Shown here one piece after another: positions 27,461 through 36,442 of a stretch of DNA of 64,000 bases (position 1 is the stretch's first letter; the number at the start of each line of letters is the position of its first letter). The DNA is from Chloroflexota bacterium (lineage in GTDB: Bacteria; Chloroflexota; Anaerolineae; Anaerolineales; Anaerolineaceae). The stretch is from contig SLTK01000007.1 in NCBI GenBank assembly GCA_004347695.1, positions 288,823 through 352,822 of the forward strand, written 5' to 3'. The translations under genes and the position numbers were made by a program. Under the pieces are notes generated by a model. The model made no database searches. It saw only the letters and a program-made list of their open reading frames with translations, and was not told the origin of the DNA.

Positions 27461-28714
27461 GTGATCAAAAAACACAGCGCTGAAACGGTTTATTCCGTTT
27501 ACAACCTGTTGATATCTGCCTTTTTTGCTCTGGCGTTCACTGTAAACATGGTGTATTTCGTCACGGCGGCGAAACTTGATCCCCTGCAACTGGTGCTGGT
27601 CGGCACCTCGCTGGAAGCATCCATATTCGTGTTCGAAATTCCCACCGGGATCGTTGCCGATACCGTCTCACGGCGCTTATCCGTCATTCTGGGCGTGTTT
27701 CTGATGGGACTTGGCACTTTTCTCTCCGGCTTGATCCCGGTTTTCCTCCCCATCCTGATCGCCCAGGTGATCTGGGGATTGGGGTATACCTTCACCAGCG
27801 GCGCGCTGGATGCCTGGATCAGTGATGAGGTTGGCGAGGAGAACGCCGGGGCGATCTTCCTGCATGGCGCCAAGGTCAGCCAGTTCGGCGGTCTGGCGGC
27901 CATCCCGGTCAGCATCCTGCTGGCCCAGGGCAATATTGCCACGCCCATCCTGGTCAGCGGCGTGCTGTTCGGATTTTTGGGCTTCTATTTGATTGGTTTC
28001 ATGCCGGAGACCGGTTTCACACCTGCTCCACGTGAAAACCGCACCACCTGGCAGCATATGGGGCAGACTTTGCGCACCGGTGCCAGTATGCTGCGCGTAC
28101 GCCCGGCACTGGTCGGTATCCTTACCATCGGCTTATTCATTGGTCTGTATTCCGAGGGGTTCGACCGCCTGTGGAACGCGCACATTCTGGAGCAGTTTAC
28201 CTTCCCCGACTTGTTTGGCTTAAAAATGATCACCTGGTTCGGCGTCATGGAAGCAGCCCCGCAACTGTTGACCATTCTGGCAGTCCGCCAGGTGCAAAAG
28301 CGCGCCGACACCAGTCAAACTCCGTCACTCGTCCGCGCTTTGACCGCACTGAGTACTGCGCTGATCGTCAGTCTGCTGGTTTTTGCGCTGGCGGGAAACT
28401 TTTGGCTGGCGGTTGTATCGGTCATTGCCATTGGCGTGGTTCGCAGCCTGATTTGGCCGCTGTATACCGCCTGGGTCAATCACCGCCTGGACTCGAGCGT
28501 TCGGGCAACCGTCCTGTCCATGTCCGGTCAGGTGGATTCGATTGGCCAAATTTCCAGCGGTCCGCTGCTGGGTATCATCGCCCGGCGTTATGGGATTCGC
28601 ACCGGTTTGCTGGGTTCAGTGCTGCTGCTACTCCCGGTTTTACCGCTGCTGCGGCAGCTTAAAAATGGAGAAAGGACGCCTGAAAGATCAATTGCCTCAG
28701 AATCGCAACTTTAG
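27461..28714 (+). CDS. MFS transporter
   Basis: A 417-residue protein with about 12 hydrophobic segments, starting at GTG 27461. The MFS motif A loop is modified (ADTVSRRLSVILGV between segments 2 and 3). The sequence EIPTGIVAD and SGALDAWISDEV are typical of a branch often annotated as tetracycline-type or general efflux proteins. It ends the co-directional group that begins with the bactofilin gene. Substrate not evident. Confidence 0.87.
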   Translation: MIKKHSAETVYSVYNLLISAFFALAFTVNMVYFVTAAKLDPLQLVLVGTSLEASIFVFEIPTGIVADTVSRRLSVILGVFLMGLGTFLSGLIPVFLPILIAQVIWGLGYTFTSGALDAWISDEVGEENAGAIFLHGAKVSQFGGLAAIPVSILLAQGNIATPILVSGVLFGFLGFYLIGFMPETGFTPAPRENRTTWQHMGQTLRTGASMLRVRPALVGILTIGLFIGLYSEGFDRLWNAHILEQFTFPDLFGLKMITWFGVMEAAPQLLTILAVRQVQKRADTSQTPSLVRALTALSTALIVSLLVFALAGNFWLAVVSVIAIGVVRSLIWPLYTAWVNHRLDSSVRATVLSMSGQVDSIGQISSGPLLGIIARRYGIRTGLLGSVLLLLPVLPLLRQLKNGERTPERSIASESQL

Positions 28715-28920
28715 CACAACTTTGTTGTTTAGACATCTGACAATCTACTGGAAACAAGGATGAAGATCATTCGGGAATCGGGTACATTAATCGTTCCAAT
28801 TCACCGTTTATTCTCATACAATAGATGAGGGTAACCCGCATTCATCCACGATTTTTATGCTGCGGGAAAGCCCATTCTTGTTTTCTATCCCCATCATTAA
28901 TCCATAAGTGAGGAAACCGT

Positions 28921-30471
28921 ATGGCTGAGGAAGATCCCCGAATCCTTGAATTGCGCGAGCGACGCGCTAAAGCGCAAAAAGCAGGCGGAGAAGAACGAAT
29001 TGCCAAGCACAAAGCTAAAGGCAAACTGACTGCCCGCGAACGTATTGCCGAACTCCTCGACGCCGGCTCCTTCAATGAGGTGGAACTGTATTCGGCCCAC
29101 CGCAGTGAGGATTTTGGCGTTGGCGACCGTATCGAGACCGACGGCGTCGTCACCGGCTTTGGCACCCTGGATGGGCGCACTATTTACGTATACGCCCAGG
29201 ATTTCACCGTCATGGGCGGCGCCCTGGGTGAAGTTCACGGACGTAAAATTGCCCGCCTGATGGACCTGGCAGCCCAGAGCGGCTCGCCGGTTATCGGCAT
29301 GATCGACTCGGGCGGCGCCCGTATTCATGAAGGCACTCGCAGCCTGTGGGGCTATGCCCAGATCTTCCGCCGCAATACCCTGTATTCCGGCGTGATCCCG
29401 CAGATCAGCCTGGTGATGGGCCCATGCGCCGGCGGCGCGGCTTACTCCCCCACCGTCACCGATATGATCATCATGGTCGAGAAGCAGTCCTTCATGTTCC
29501 TGACCGGCCCTGAAGTGATTAAATCGGTCACCGGCGAGATCATCGACATGGAAAGTCTGGGCGGCGCTGCCGTCCACCTCGGCACCAGCGGCACCGCTCA
29601 CCTGACCGCGCCAAGCGATAAAGAAGCTATTGCTGTTGCCCGCCGTATTCTCAGCTACTTACCCTCCAATAACACTGAGAATCCGCCGTTTGTTGACACC
29701 GGTGATGATCCCGACCGTATGGACGAAGAACTCAACCACATCATGCCGGATAATGCCAACGAGCCGTACAACATGCATGAAGTAATCGAACGCATCGTTG
29801 ACCGCGGCACTTTTATTGAGCTGCAAGCCACCTTTGCCACCAACGCTATCATCGGCCTGTCCCGCGTGGGCGGCAGCACAGTTGGTATCGTCGCGCAGAA
29901 TCCCGCCGTGATGGCCGGTTCGATGGAAATGAATTCCGCCGACAAGATCGCCCGCTTTGTACGCTTCTGCGACGCTTTCAATATTCCGCTGCTGACCTTC
30001 TGCGACTCTCCTGGATTCCTACCCGGCGTTTCATCGGAACATAACGGTGTCATCCGCCACGGCGCCAAGGTGCTGTTTGCCTACTCCGAGGCTACCGTGC
30101 CAAAGATTCAGGTGACCACGCGCAAGGGCTACGGCGGTGCATACATCGTCATGAGCTCCAAATTACTGGGCGCCGACCTGGCTTTCGCCTGGCCAAGCGC
30201 TGAAATCGCCGTGATGGGTCCAGAAGGCGCAGCCAATGTCGTTTACCGCCGCCAAATCGAAGCTGCGGAAGACAAGAACGCTGAGCGCGCCCGGCTGGTA
30301 GAAGAGTACCGCAAGACCTTCCTCAATCCCTACGCTGCCGCTGCGGATGGCTACATCGATGATGTGATCGAGCCGAAAGAGACCCGCAAGCGTGTCATTG
30401 CCGCTCTGATTGCATTGCGTGAAAAAGCTGAAGCGACCCCTGCCAAAAAACACGGTAACATCCCGCTGTAG
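28921..30471 (+). CDS. mmdA: Biotin-dependent acyl-CoA decarboxylase, carboxyltransferase subunit (methylmalonyl-CoA decarboxylase alpha type)
   Basis: A 516-residue carboxyltransferase. The N-domain has GGSGSP-type segments (AQSGSPVIGMIDSGGARIHEG) and the oxyanion-forming GPCAGGAAYSPT; the C-domain has CDSPGFLPGV, RKGYGGAYIVMSSK and WPSAEIAVMGPEGA, as in MmdA and PccB. It moves CO2 from the acyl-CoA to biotin on the carrier two genes downstream. Context with OadG-like and OadB-like subunits identifies a decarboxylase rather than a carboxylase. First gene of a four-gene operon with GAGGAAACC before the ATG. Confidence 0.93.
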   Translation: MAEEDPRILELRERRAKAQKAGGEERIAKHKAKGKLTARERIAELLDAGSFNEVELYSAHRSEDFGVGDRIETDGVVTGFGTLDGRTIYVYAQDFTVMGGALGEVHGRKIARLMDLAAQSGSPVIGMIDSGGARIHEGTRSLWGYAQIFRRNTLYSGVIPQISLVMGPCAGGAAYSPTVTDMIIMVEKQSFMFLTGPEVIKSVTGEIIDMESLGGAAVHLGTSGTAHLTAPSDKEAIAVARRILSYLPSNNTENPPFVDTGDDPDRMDEELNHIMPDNANEPYNMHEVIERIVDRGTFIELQATFATNAIIGLSRVGGSTVGIVAQNPAVMAGSMEMNSADKIARFVRFCDAFNIPLLTFCDSPGFLPGVSSEHNGVIRHGAKVLFAYSEATVPKIQVTTRKGYGGAYIVMSSKLLGADLAFAWPSAEIAVMGPEGAANVVYRRQIEAAEDKNAERARLVEEYRKTFLNPYAAAADGYIDDVIEPKETRKRVIAALIALREKAEATPAKKHGNIPL

Positions 30472-30482
30472 AGGAGAGGGTT

Positions 30483-30851
30483 ATGTCCACACTTGAACAA
30501 ACACTTGGAATTTCCGGCATCAGCCTCCTCCTGCTGTTCAGCGCCATGGCGTTGATCTGGGGATTAATGGCTTTGATGGCCCGAATTCCAGATAAAAAAA
30601 ACAGGCATGAAGCGGAAACACGCGAACCAGGAAGCGAAGCGGCACCTGCCGCTGTAGTAGTTCCTGCCGCCAGCGGTATGGAAAAAGCCAAAGCAGCGGT
30701 CCTGGCAGTCGCGACCGCATTGGCACTCAGTAAACGAACCACCCGGCTTGCTCCCAAGCCTGGCAACATCAGCACCACCCCCTGGCAGGCTGCCCAAAGG
30801 GCGAACCACATCAGCCGCCGCAACCAGGTTAATTCCCGCAAACGAGGATAG
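30483..30851 (+). CDS. Small membrane subunit of Na+-pumping decarboxylase (OadG/MmdD-like)
   Basis: A 122-residue protein with one membrane segment at about 12-34, then a charged Ala/Pro-rich cytoplasmic tail. This is the usual build of OadG/MmdD, which tethers the peripheral subunits to the membrane pump. Position between the catalytic and biotin-carrier genes supports it. GGAGAGGG precedes the ATG. Confidence 0.85.
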   Translation: MSTLEQTLGISGISLLLLFSAMALIWGLMALMARIPDKKNRHEAETREPGSEAAPAAVVVPAASGMEKAKAAVLAVATALALSKRTTRLAPKPGNISTTPWQAAQRANHISRRNQVNSRKRG

Positions 30852-30856
30852 GTCCT

Positions 30857-31288
30857 ATGAATCTCAAAGTAAAAATAAACGACGTAACCTATGATGTCGA
30901 GGTGGGAGATCTGGACAGCCGTCCCATCCTGGCGACCATCGATGGCGAGACTTTTGAGGTCTTTCCCGAAGAAATCGCCGCTCCAGTGGTTGCTGCCGTA
31001 GCAACACCGTCCGCACCCGCACCGGCTCCGCGGCCTTATGTAGCTCCAGTCGCTCAAGTAGCTGCCGCCGGCGGCAATGTAGTTGTCGCCCCCTTACCCG
31101 GCACAGTCGACAGCATCCAGGTAAAAGTAGGATCCACAGTAACTCAGGGTCAGGAAGTCCTGAAGCTGGAAGCGATGAAAATGAAAAATTCGATCCGCTC
31201 TCCGCGCGCAGGCAAAGTTGTGGCGATCCACGTCAATCCCGGTGACCAGGTCAAGCACGGGCAGGCCCTCCTCGAGATTGGCGATTAA
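30857..31288 (+). CDS. mmdC: Biotin carboxyl carrier subunit of Na+-pumping decarboxylase
   Basis: A 143-residue carrier: N-terminal beta segment, Ala/Pro-rich flexible linker (about 45-70), then a biotinyl domain with EAMKMKN, where Lys108 should be biotinylated. It shuttles CO2 from MmdA to the membrane subunit. It starts 5 bases after the previous gene. The biotin ligase gene is at 52631. Confidence 0.95.
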   Translation: MNLKVKINDVTYDVEVGDLDSRPILATIDGETFEVFPEEIAAPVVAAVATPSAPAPAPRPYVAPVAQVAAAGGNVVVAPLPGTVDSIQVKVGSTVTQGQEVLKLEAMKMKNSIRSPRAGKVVAIHVNPGDQVKHGQALLEIGD

Positions 31289-31301
31289 GGGGTGATGAGA
31301 T

Positions 31302-32423
31302 ATGGACTTAAGCGAAGTCTTTAAAATCCTCACTCAAGGGTTCGCGAACTTCACCTGGCAGAATGCAGTCATGATCGCGGTGGGAGGTATTTTAATTTAC
31401 CTCGCCGTATCCAAAGAATACGAACCCATGCTGCTGCTGCCGATCGGGATTGGTTGTATCCTGGCCAATGTCGGGATGTCTGCCTACGGAGAAAACTTCC
31501 TTGGCATCCTTTACAAAGCCGGCATTGAGACCGAATTGTTCCCGCTGCTGATCTTCATCGGTGTGGGTGCCATGCTCGACTTCCGCCCGCTGCTGGCTAT
31601 GCCCAGCATGGCAATGTTAGGCGCAGCCGGTCATTTCGGCATTTACGGCACTTTGATTTTAGCCGCTGCGTTGGGTTTCAAACTCAACGAAGCCGCATCG
31701 ATCGCCGCCATCGGCACCATTGATGGCCCGACTGCCATCTTCGTGACCTCCCGATTAGCCCCGGAAATGCTTGGCCCCATCGCGGTGGCGGCTTATTCCT
31801 ATATGAGCCTGGTACCGATCATCCAGCCCCCCATAATGAAGGCGCTCACCTCGCGGAAAGAACGCATGATCCGTATGGATTATGCTCAACACCAGATCTC
31901 AGACACGGTCATGATCATCTTCCCGATCGTGGTGACTGCCATTGTCGCGATGATTGCCCCAGACGCAGCCCCACTGATTGCATCGCTCATGCTCGGCAAC
32001 CTGCTGCGCGAGGCGGGTGTTGTGGAACGCTTGAGTAAATCGGCGCAAAACGAGATCATCAACGTCGCTACCCTTTTCCTTGGACTAACAGTTGGCGCTA
32101 CCATGACGGGCGAGAGTTTTGTCCGTATCGACACGCTCCTTATCCTCGTCCTGGGTCTGTTCGCCTTCGTCCTGGATACCGTCGGTGGATTGTTGTTTGG
32201 GAAACTCCTGGCCGTAGTCACCAAAGGCAAAATCAACCCGTTGGTAGGCGCTTGCGGTATCTCGGCCTTCCCCATGGCCGGGCGCTTATCGGCTCAGGTG
32301 GCATTGGAAGAGGACCCGGACAACTTCATCCTGATGCATGCCATGGGTTCCAACACTGCCGGACAATTGGCATCAGTCGTGGCTGGCAGCGTGCTCTTCG
32401 CGCTGGTTGTCGGATTGATCTAG
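31302..32423 (+). CDS. mmdB: Na+-translocating decarboxylase beta subunit (OadB/MmdB)
   Basis: A 373-residue membrane protein with about nine to ten segments. GAMLDFRPLL, AASIAAIGTIDGPTAIF (with the conserved Asp), YSYMSLVPIIQPP and GISAFPMAGRL...HAMGSNTAGQ are hallmark stretches. It decarboxylates carboxybiotin and couples this to sodium export. Last gene of the operon, ending at a strong bidirectional terminator. Confidence 0.96.
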   Translation: MDLSEVFKILTQGFANFTWQNAVMIAVGGILIYLAVSKEYEPMLLLPIGIGCILANVGMSAYGENFLGILYKAGIETELFPLLIFIGVGAMLDFRPLLAMPSMAMLGAAGHFGIYGTLILAAALGFKLNEAASIAAIGTIDGPTAIFVTSRLAPEMLGPIAVAAYSYMSLVPIIQPPIMKALTSRKERMIRMDYAQHQISDTVMIIFPIVVTAIVAMIAPDAAPLIASLMLGNLLREAGVVERLSKSAQNEIINVATLFLGLTVGATMTGESFVRIDTLLILVLGLFAFVLDTVGGLLFGKLLAVVTKGKINPLVGACGISAFPMAGRLSAQVALEEDPDNFILMHAMGSNTAGQLASVVAGSVLFALVVGLI

Positions 32424-32444
32424 GTATAACGATTTTCCTATGAC

Positions 32445-32482
32445 AAAAATTTCCTCCCCGAAATTCGGGGAGGAAATTTTTT
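32445..32482. terminator. Bidirectional terminator between mmdB and the response regulator
   Basis: Left arm 32445-32462 and right arm 32464-32481 form an 18-bp stem around CTCCCCGAA/TTCGGGGAG with an A-run before and a T-run after, so it can stop both converging transcripts. It overlaps the regulator stop codon region. Confidence 0.9.
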
Positions 32483-33149
32483 ATCCTTCTACATCCAACC
32501 GGTAACCCAGACCGCGCACCGTTTTGATGTAGCGCGGGTGGCGCGGATCATCTTCGATGGCGCGGCGCAGCCAGCTCACATGGACATCCAATGTGCGCGT
32601 ATCGCCGGTGTATTCCGTCTCCCAGACATGGCTGAACAACGCTTCCCGGTTGATCACCTGCCCCGGGTGGTCCATTAATGCGCGCAACAGCGCTGCCAGG
32701 CGAGGCGTCAATTGCCCCTGGTGCTCGTTACAACGCATCGAACGGGTTTCCAGATCCAAAACGATGGGGCCTACGGTTAACCCATTTTTGGGTTCCATCG
32801 GCAGGAATGGTTTAAGTCGATTGAGCAGCTTCTGCAGCGTGAAGGGCATGCGCAGAACTACGTCTGCTCCCGAGTCGTTACCGTGTTTTGCTTCCGGGTC
32901 GAGGATCAGCACCATGGGTATGCGCTGGGCTTTCTCGCGCAGCGCCGCAACAATCCGCTTGCCGCTGGTACGCAGCGAAGCCGCATCAACGATGATCATA
33001 TCCGGGAAGAACTCATGCAAGAGTTTTACGCCGGCGCTGCCGCTTAAAACGCTGCGAACCTGATAATTCTTGGCAGTCAGCCCGCCGTAGAATGAGGTTC
33101 GGTCGTTGCGTTTGCCTTCCACCAGCAGTATTTTAGCGTTCCTCTGCAT
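32481..33149 (-). CDS. OmpR/PhoB-type response regulator with atypical receiver
   Basis: A 222-residue protein: receiver-like domain (about 5-118) and a winged-helix DNA-binding domain (about 125-220, ending TVRGLGYRLD). The receiver keeps an Asp at residue 55 (IIVDAAS) but the acidic pair is Glu11-Gly12 and the conserved Lys is Met101 (LRMPF); the switch Thr/Ser is also missing (VLILD). Such receivers usually do not use normal Mg-dependent phosphorylation. No histidine kinase is adjacent. It converges on the decarboxylase operon. Confidence 0.88.
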   Translation of the reverse strand: MQRNAKILLVEGKRNDRTSFYGGLTAKNYQVRSVLSGSAGVKLLHEFFPDMIIVDAASLRTSGKRIVAALREKAQRIPMVLILDPEAKHGNDSGADVVLRMPFTLQKLLNRLKPFLPMEPKNGLTVGPIVLDLETRSMRCNEHQGQLTPRLAALLRALMDHPGQVINREALFSHVWETEYTGDTRTLDVHVSWLRRAIEDDPRHPRYIKTVRGLGYRLDVEG

Positions 33150-33517
33150 AGTAAGCGATCCTGGTCCCTTTGATGAGCATATAACTTCGATCTGGCAGAC
33201 AATTGTGCCTTATGCGCAGGACGCTGGACATCCTACGTATATTTTCCCCCAGGCATAACAGCGGCCTTTACACGGACGTTAAATCAGCCCCGCATCGGGC
33301 AGCTTCGGGAAAATACAATTTGAGTTAACGGTGAATATCGCAGGCAGAACGATTACCGCTAATGATCATGGTATTATACCAAAACTTAACAAAAGTCTAG
33401 CTAATAGAATTGTTAACATTGCGCAATTAACCCTATTGAATCGCTCCGCTTTTTGAAAACCGAAGTTGGCAGACGAAAAAAACTTTTTTTTGTGGGCTGC
33501 CTGGCCGTCCAACGCAG

Positions 33518-33546
33518 TTGCATCCAACTTATGCACGTGTTAGAAT
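33518..33546 (+). promoter_or_regulatory. Promoter of the bifunctional nuclease gene
   Basis: TTGCAT (33518-33523), a 17-base spacer, TAGAAT (33541-33546), about 80 bases before the ATG. The rest of 33150-33625 is AT-richer and has no gene. Confidence 0.5.
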
Positions 33547-33625
33547 AATTCAAGTCATCTGCCGGGGTCTTTCCGGCGCACCATGCAACGCCGTCTTAGC
33601 CCCCGTAAGTATATGAGGATAATTT

Positions 33626-34222
33626 ATGGCAAAAATGGTCGAAGTCGTGATCGACAGTGTACGTGTCAGCCTGACCAATCAGCAGCGGATCGTGGTGTTG
33701 CGTGAAGTCAACGCTGAACGCTACCTGCCGATATGGATTGGGCCGTATGAAGCAGAGTCGATCACCATTGCGCTGCAGGAAATCGAAGTTGCCCGGCCGC
33801 AAACACACGACCTGATAAAAAATCTGATGACCACATTGAATGCCCGGCTGGTTCGGGTGGAAATTATTTCTCTGCGGGATGACGTCTTTTTCGGCAATCT
33901 GGTCATTGAGTATAACGGCCAACTGCTCGACATCGACACGCGTCCATCCGACGCGCTTGCCCTGGCCGTGCGCGCGCATGTCCCAATCATGGCCTCGCGC
34001 GAAGTGATGGAAACGGCAGGCATCATCCCGGATAAAGACATCCAACCCGATGATTCTGGACCATCTGAAAACTCGGCTCCGGAAGTGGACGTACCCGAAA
34101 CAGATGAACGCCTGTCGGTCTTTAAAGATTTTTTGAAGAACCTGAACATCGATGATTTATCCGAAGGCTCCAGTGAGGGGGACCAAGATCCGGACAAGGA
34201 CGGACCGCAGAAACCCACTTAG
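33626..34222 (+). CDS. Bifunctional nuclease family (DUF151) protein with acidic tail
   Basis: A 198-residue protein. Residues 1-135 match the DUF151 fold (RIVVLREVNAERYLPIWIGPYEAESI, THDLIKNLMTTLNA, DTRPSDALALAVRA). The tail (about 140-198) is Asp/Glu/Ser-rich and variable. The family is called bifunctional nuclease from plant and bacterial work; a role in DNA or RNA metabolism is plausible given the dnaB gene 126 bases downstream on the same strand. Confidence 0.88.
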   Translation: MAKMVEVVIDSVRVSLTNQQRIVVLREVNAERYLPIWIGPYEAESITIALQEIEVARPQTHDLIKNLMTTLNARLVRVEIISLRDDVFFGNLVIEYNGQLLDIDTRPSDALALAVRAHVPIMASREVMETAGIIPDKDIQPDDSGPSENSAPEVDVPETDERLSVFKDFLKNLNIDDLSEGSSEGDQDPDKDGPQKPT

Positions 34223-34348
34223 CACCAGGTACAGCCAGCCCGGGGCCGGATTGCTGCCCCGGGTTTTTAAAGGTTCACGAACCAGAGAAGCTCCCTTTAC
34301 CTGTCCCTTCACCCTCAACGACCAACAGCAGATTAGAATCCGGTGACC

Positions 34349-35734
34349 ATGAGCGATTTTCCTCCTCCCTATGAAAATACCAGTTCGACCATGGAAGCTG
34401 CTCAACCGCATAACCGCGAGGCGGAAGAAGCTGTTTTGGGCGCAGTTTTAGTCAATCCGGAAACTTATTACGAGATCGCCCAGACCTTGCACGCGGATGA
34501 TTTTTACATCGTGCGCAACCGCTGGGTGTGGGAGGTATTCGTCGACCTCCACGAGCGGCGGATACCGGTTGATTATCTGATCGTCGAAAAAGAGCTGGAA
34601 CAAAAAGGGCAGCTATTCGAGATCGGCGGCGCGGCTTATCTCACCGCATTGATCACCCAGACCCCTACTTCTCTGCATGCCGTTGCGTATGCCAAAATGG
34701 TCGAAGAAGCTTCGATCCGGCGGCGCATGCTGGCCTCTGCCAATGAAATGGCCCGGCTGGCGCTCGACCAACACCGTGATGTGGACACATTGATCGGTGA
34801 AGCGGAAAAAGGTGTCTTCGGACTGAGCGAACGGCGGCTGCAGCACGATTTACAGCCCATCAACAAAGTTTTGACTACCTTCATCGACCGGGTCGATGAA
34901 CTTTCCAAGCGCACGGATGAGATCTTTGGCGTACCCACCGGCCTGATCGATCTGGACCGGTTATTGGGCGGTTTGCAGAAATCCGACTTGTTGATTATCG
35001 CCGGGCGGCCTGGCATGGGTAAAACCGGCTTTCTGCTGTCCGTGGCCAAGAATGCTGCCCAGAAACATAAAAAGCATGTGGCTGTCTTCTCGCTCGAAAT
35101 GTCCGCTGAGCAGCTCGTCCAGCGGCTCATTGCCCAGGAAACCGGCATCGATACCCAGCGCCTGCGCACCGGCAAGCTAAAAGACGACGAATGGCGTATT
35201 TTGGCCAACGCCATCGAGGTGCTTTCCGGCACCCAAATCTGGCTGGACGATACCCCCGCGATCACCCCGCTGCAACTGCGCACAAAGTGCCGCCGCTTGC
35301 ACCTGGAACACGAGCTGGACTTAATCATTGTGGACTACCTGCAATTAATGTCCGGCGACACACGCAACGACAACCGCGTGCAGGAAGTCTCATACATCTC
35401 GCGCAACTTGAAAATTCTGGCGCGCGAGTTGAATGTTCCGGTGCTGGCAGCCGCCCAGTTGTCGCGTGCAGTCGAGCAGCGCTCCGATAAAGTCCCGATT
35501 CTTTCTGATCTGCGGGAATCGGGCAGTCTGGAACAGGACGCGGATATCGTTATGTTCATTCACCGGCCAGACGCTCTGGATAAAGACAACCCGCGCCAGG
35601 ATCTGGCGAACCTGATCGTTGCCAAACACCGCAACGGCCCCACCCACGGCGGCATCGAAGTTCTCTTCCGCAGCAACCTGGCCCGCTTTGATAATGCCGC
35701 CACCGAGCGATTTACGAGCAGCGAGGGCAGGTAA
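34349..35734 (+). CDS. dnaB: Replicative DNA helicase DnaB
   Basis: A 461-residue hexameric 5'-3' helicase. The N-terminal domain (AEEAVLGAVLVNPETYYEIAQTL) binds primase, and the RecA-like domain has Walker A GRPGMGKTG, DLIIVDYLQLM (Walker B) and the SRAVEQRSDKVP...RESGSLEQDADI motif. Length is normal. ATG 34349 is preferred; a GTG two codons upstream is possible. It begins a compact replication cluster with a DnaD-type gene 6 bases downstream and a DnaC-like gene overlapping that one. Confidence 0.96.
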   Translation: MSDFPPPYENTSSTMEAAQPHNREAEEAVLGAVLVNPETYYEIAQTLHADDFYIVRNRWVWEVFVDLHERRIPVDYLIVEKELEQKGQLFEIGGAAYLTALITQTPTSLHAVAYAKMVEEASIRRRMLASANEMARLALDQHRDVDTLIGEAEKGVFGLSERRLQHDLQPINKVLTTFIDRVDELSKRTDEIFGVPTGLIDLDRLLGGLQKSDLLIIAGRPGMGKTGFLLSVAKNAAQKHKKHVAVFSLEMSAEQLVQRLIAQETGIDTQRLRTGKLKDDEWRILANAIEVLSGTQIWLDDTPAITPLQLRTKCRRLHLEHELDLIIVDYLQLMSGDTRNDNRVQEVSYISRNLKILARELNVPVLAAAQLSRAVEQRSDKVPILSDLRESGSLEQDADIVMFIHRPDALDKDNPRQDLANLIVAKHRNGPTHGGIEVLFRSNLARFDNAATERFTSSEGR

Positions 35735-35740
35735 ACGGGC

Positions 35741-36442
35741 ATGGCGCGTTTTGCTGGGTTCCCCGCCGGTAAATCGCGGCTGACTCGCTTGCCGGCTGTT
35801 TTTTTTACGGATTTGCTGTCCGAAATTGACCATCTTGGCGAGCTCAAGGTGACCCTGTATGCTTTCTGGTTTTTGGACCGGATGGAAGGGGAGTTGCGCT
35901 TTATCCGTTATCAGGACTTTGCCCGTGACAAGGTTTTACTCGCCGGGCTGGGCGGCCAGCCAGACGCCGGGCTTGAAGCCTTGAACGAGTCCCTGGAACG
36001 ATCCGTGCAGCGCGGTACCATGCTGCGTGTGCAACCTGCCGGCAACCTGGACGAGGCTATCTATTTCATTAATTCACCGCGCGGAAAAGCTGCTGCCGCC
36101 GCTTTGGAAAACAGGGAATGGTCGCCGCAGGATACCGCCCGCGTCCCGCAGACCCTGGAAATGGAGCGGCCGAACATCTTCCGCCTGTACGAGCAGAACA
36201 TAGGCCCGCTCACCCCGCTGATCGCAGACGCCCTGCGCGAAGCCGAAGCTACTTACCCGATGGAATGGATCGCCGAGGCCGTGCGCGCCGCGGTCGAGGC
36301 CAATGTGCGCCGCTGGCGCTATATTGATGCGATTTTGCGCGCTCGTTTGGAGAGAGAACCCAATGGAACCACTCGAAGAGAAACTGAAAAAGATCGCCGA
36401 AAATATGTCGAAGGGGAATTTGGTGACTTCATCGAGCATTGA
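35741..36442 (+). CDS. DnaD-domain protein (primosome adaptor)
   Basis: A 233-residue protein. The N-terminal half (about 15-110) is winged-helix-like (VFFTDLLSEIDHLGELKVTLYAFWFLDR). The C-terminal half (about 145-205) is a DnaD domain: NIFRLYEQNIGPLTPLIADALREA...YPMEWIAEAVRAAVEANVRRWRYIDAIL. Firmicute DnaD helps place the helicase at origins and restart sites. Its position between dnaB and the loader-like ATPase supports the same role here. It overlaps the loader gene by 80 bases. Confidence 0.85.
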   Translation: MARFAGFPAGKSRLTRLPAVFFTDLLSEIDHLGELKVTLYAFWFLDRMEGELRFIRYQDFARDKVLLAGLGGQPDAGLEALNESLERSVQRGTMLRVQPAGNLDEAIYFINSPRGKAAAAALENREWSPQDTARVPQTLEMERPNIFRLYEQNIGPLTPLIADALREAEATYPMEWIAEAVRAAVEANVRRWRYIDAILRARLEREPNGTTRRETEKDRRKYVEGEFGDFIEH

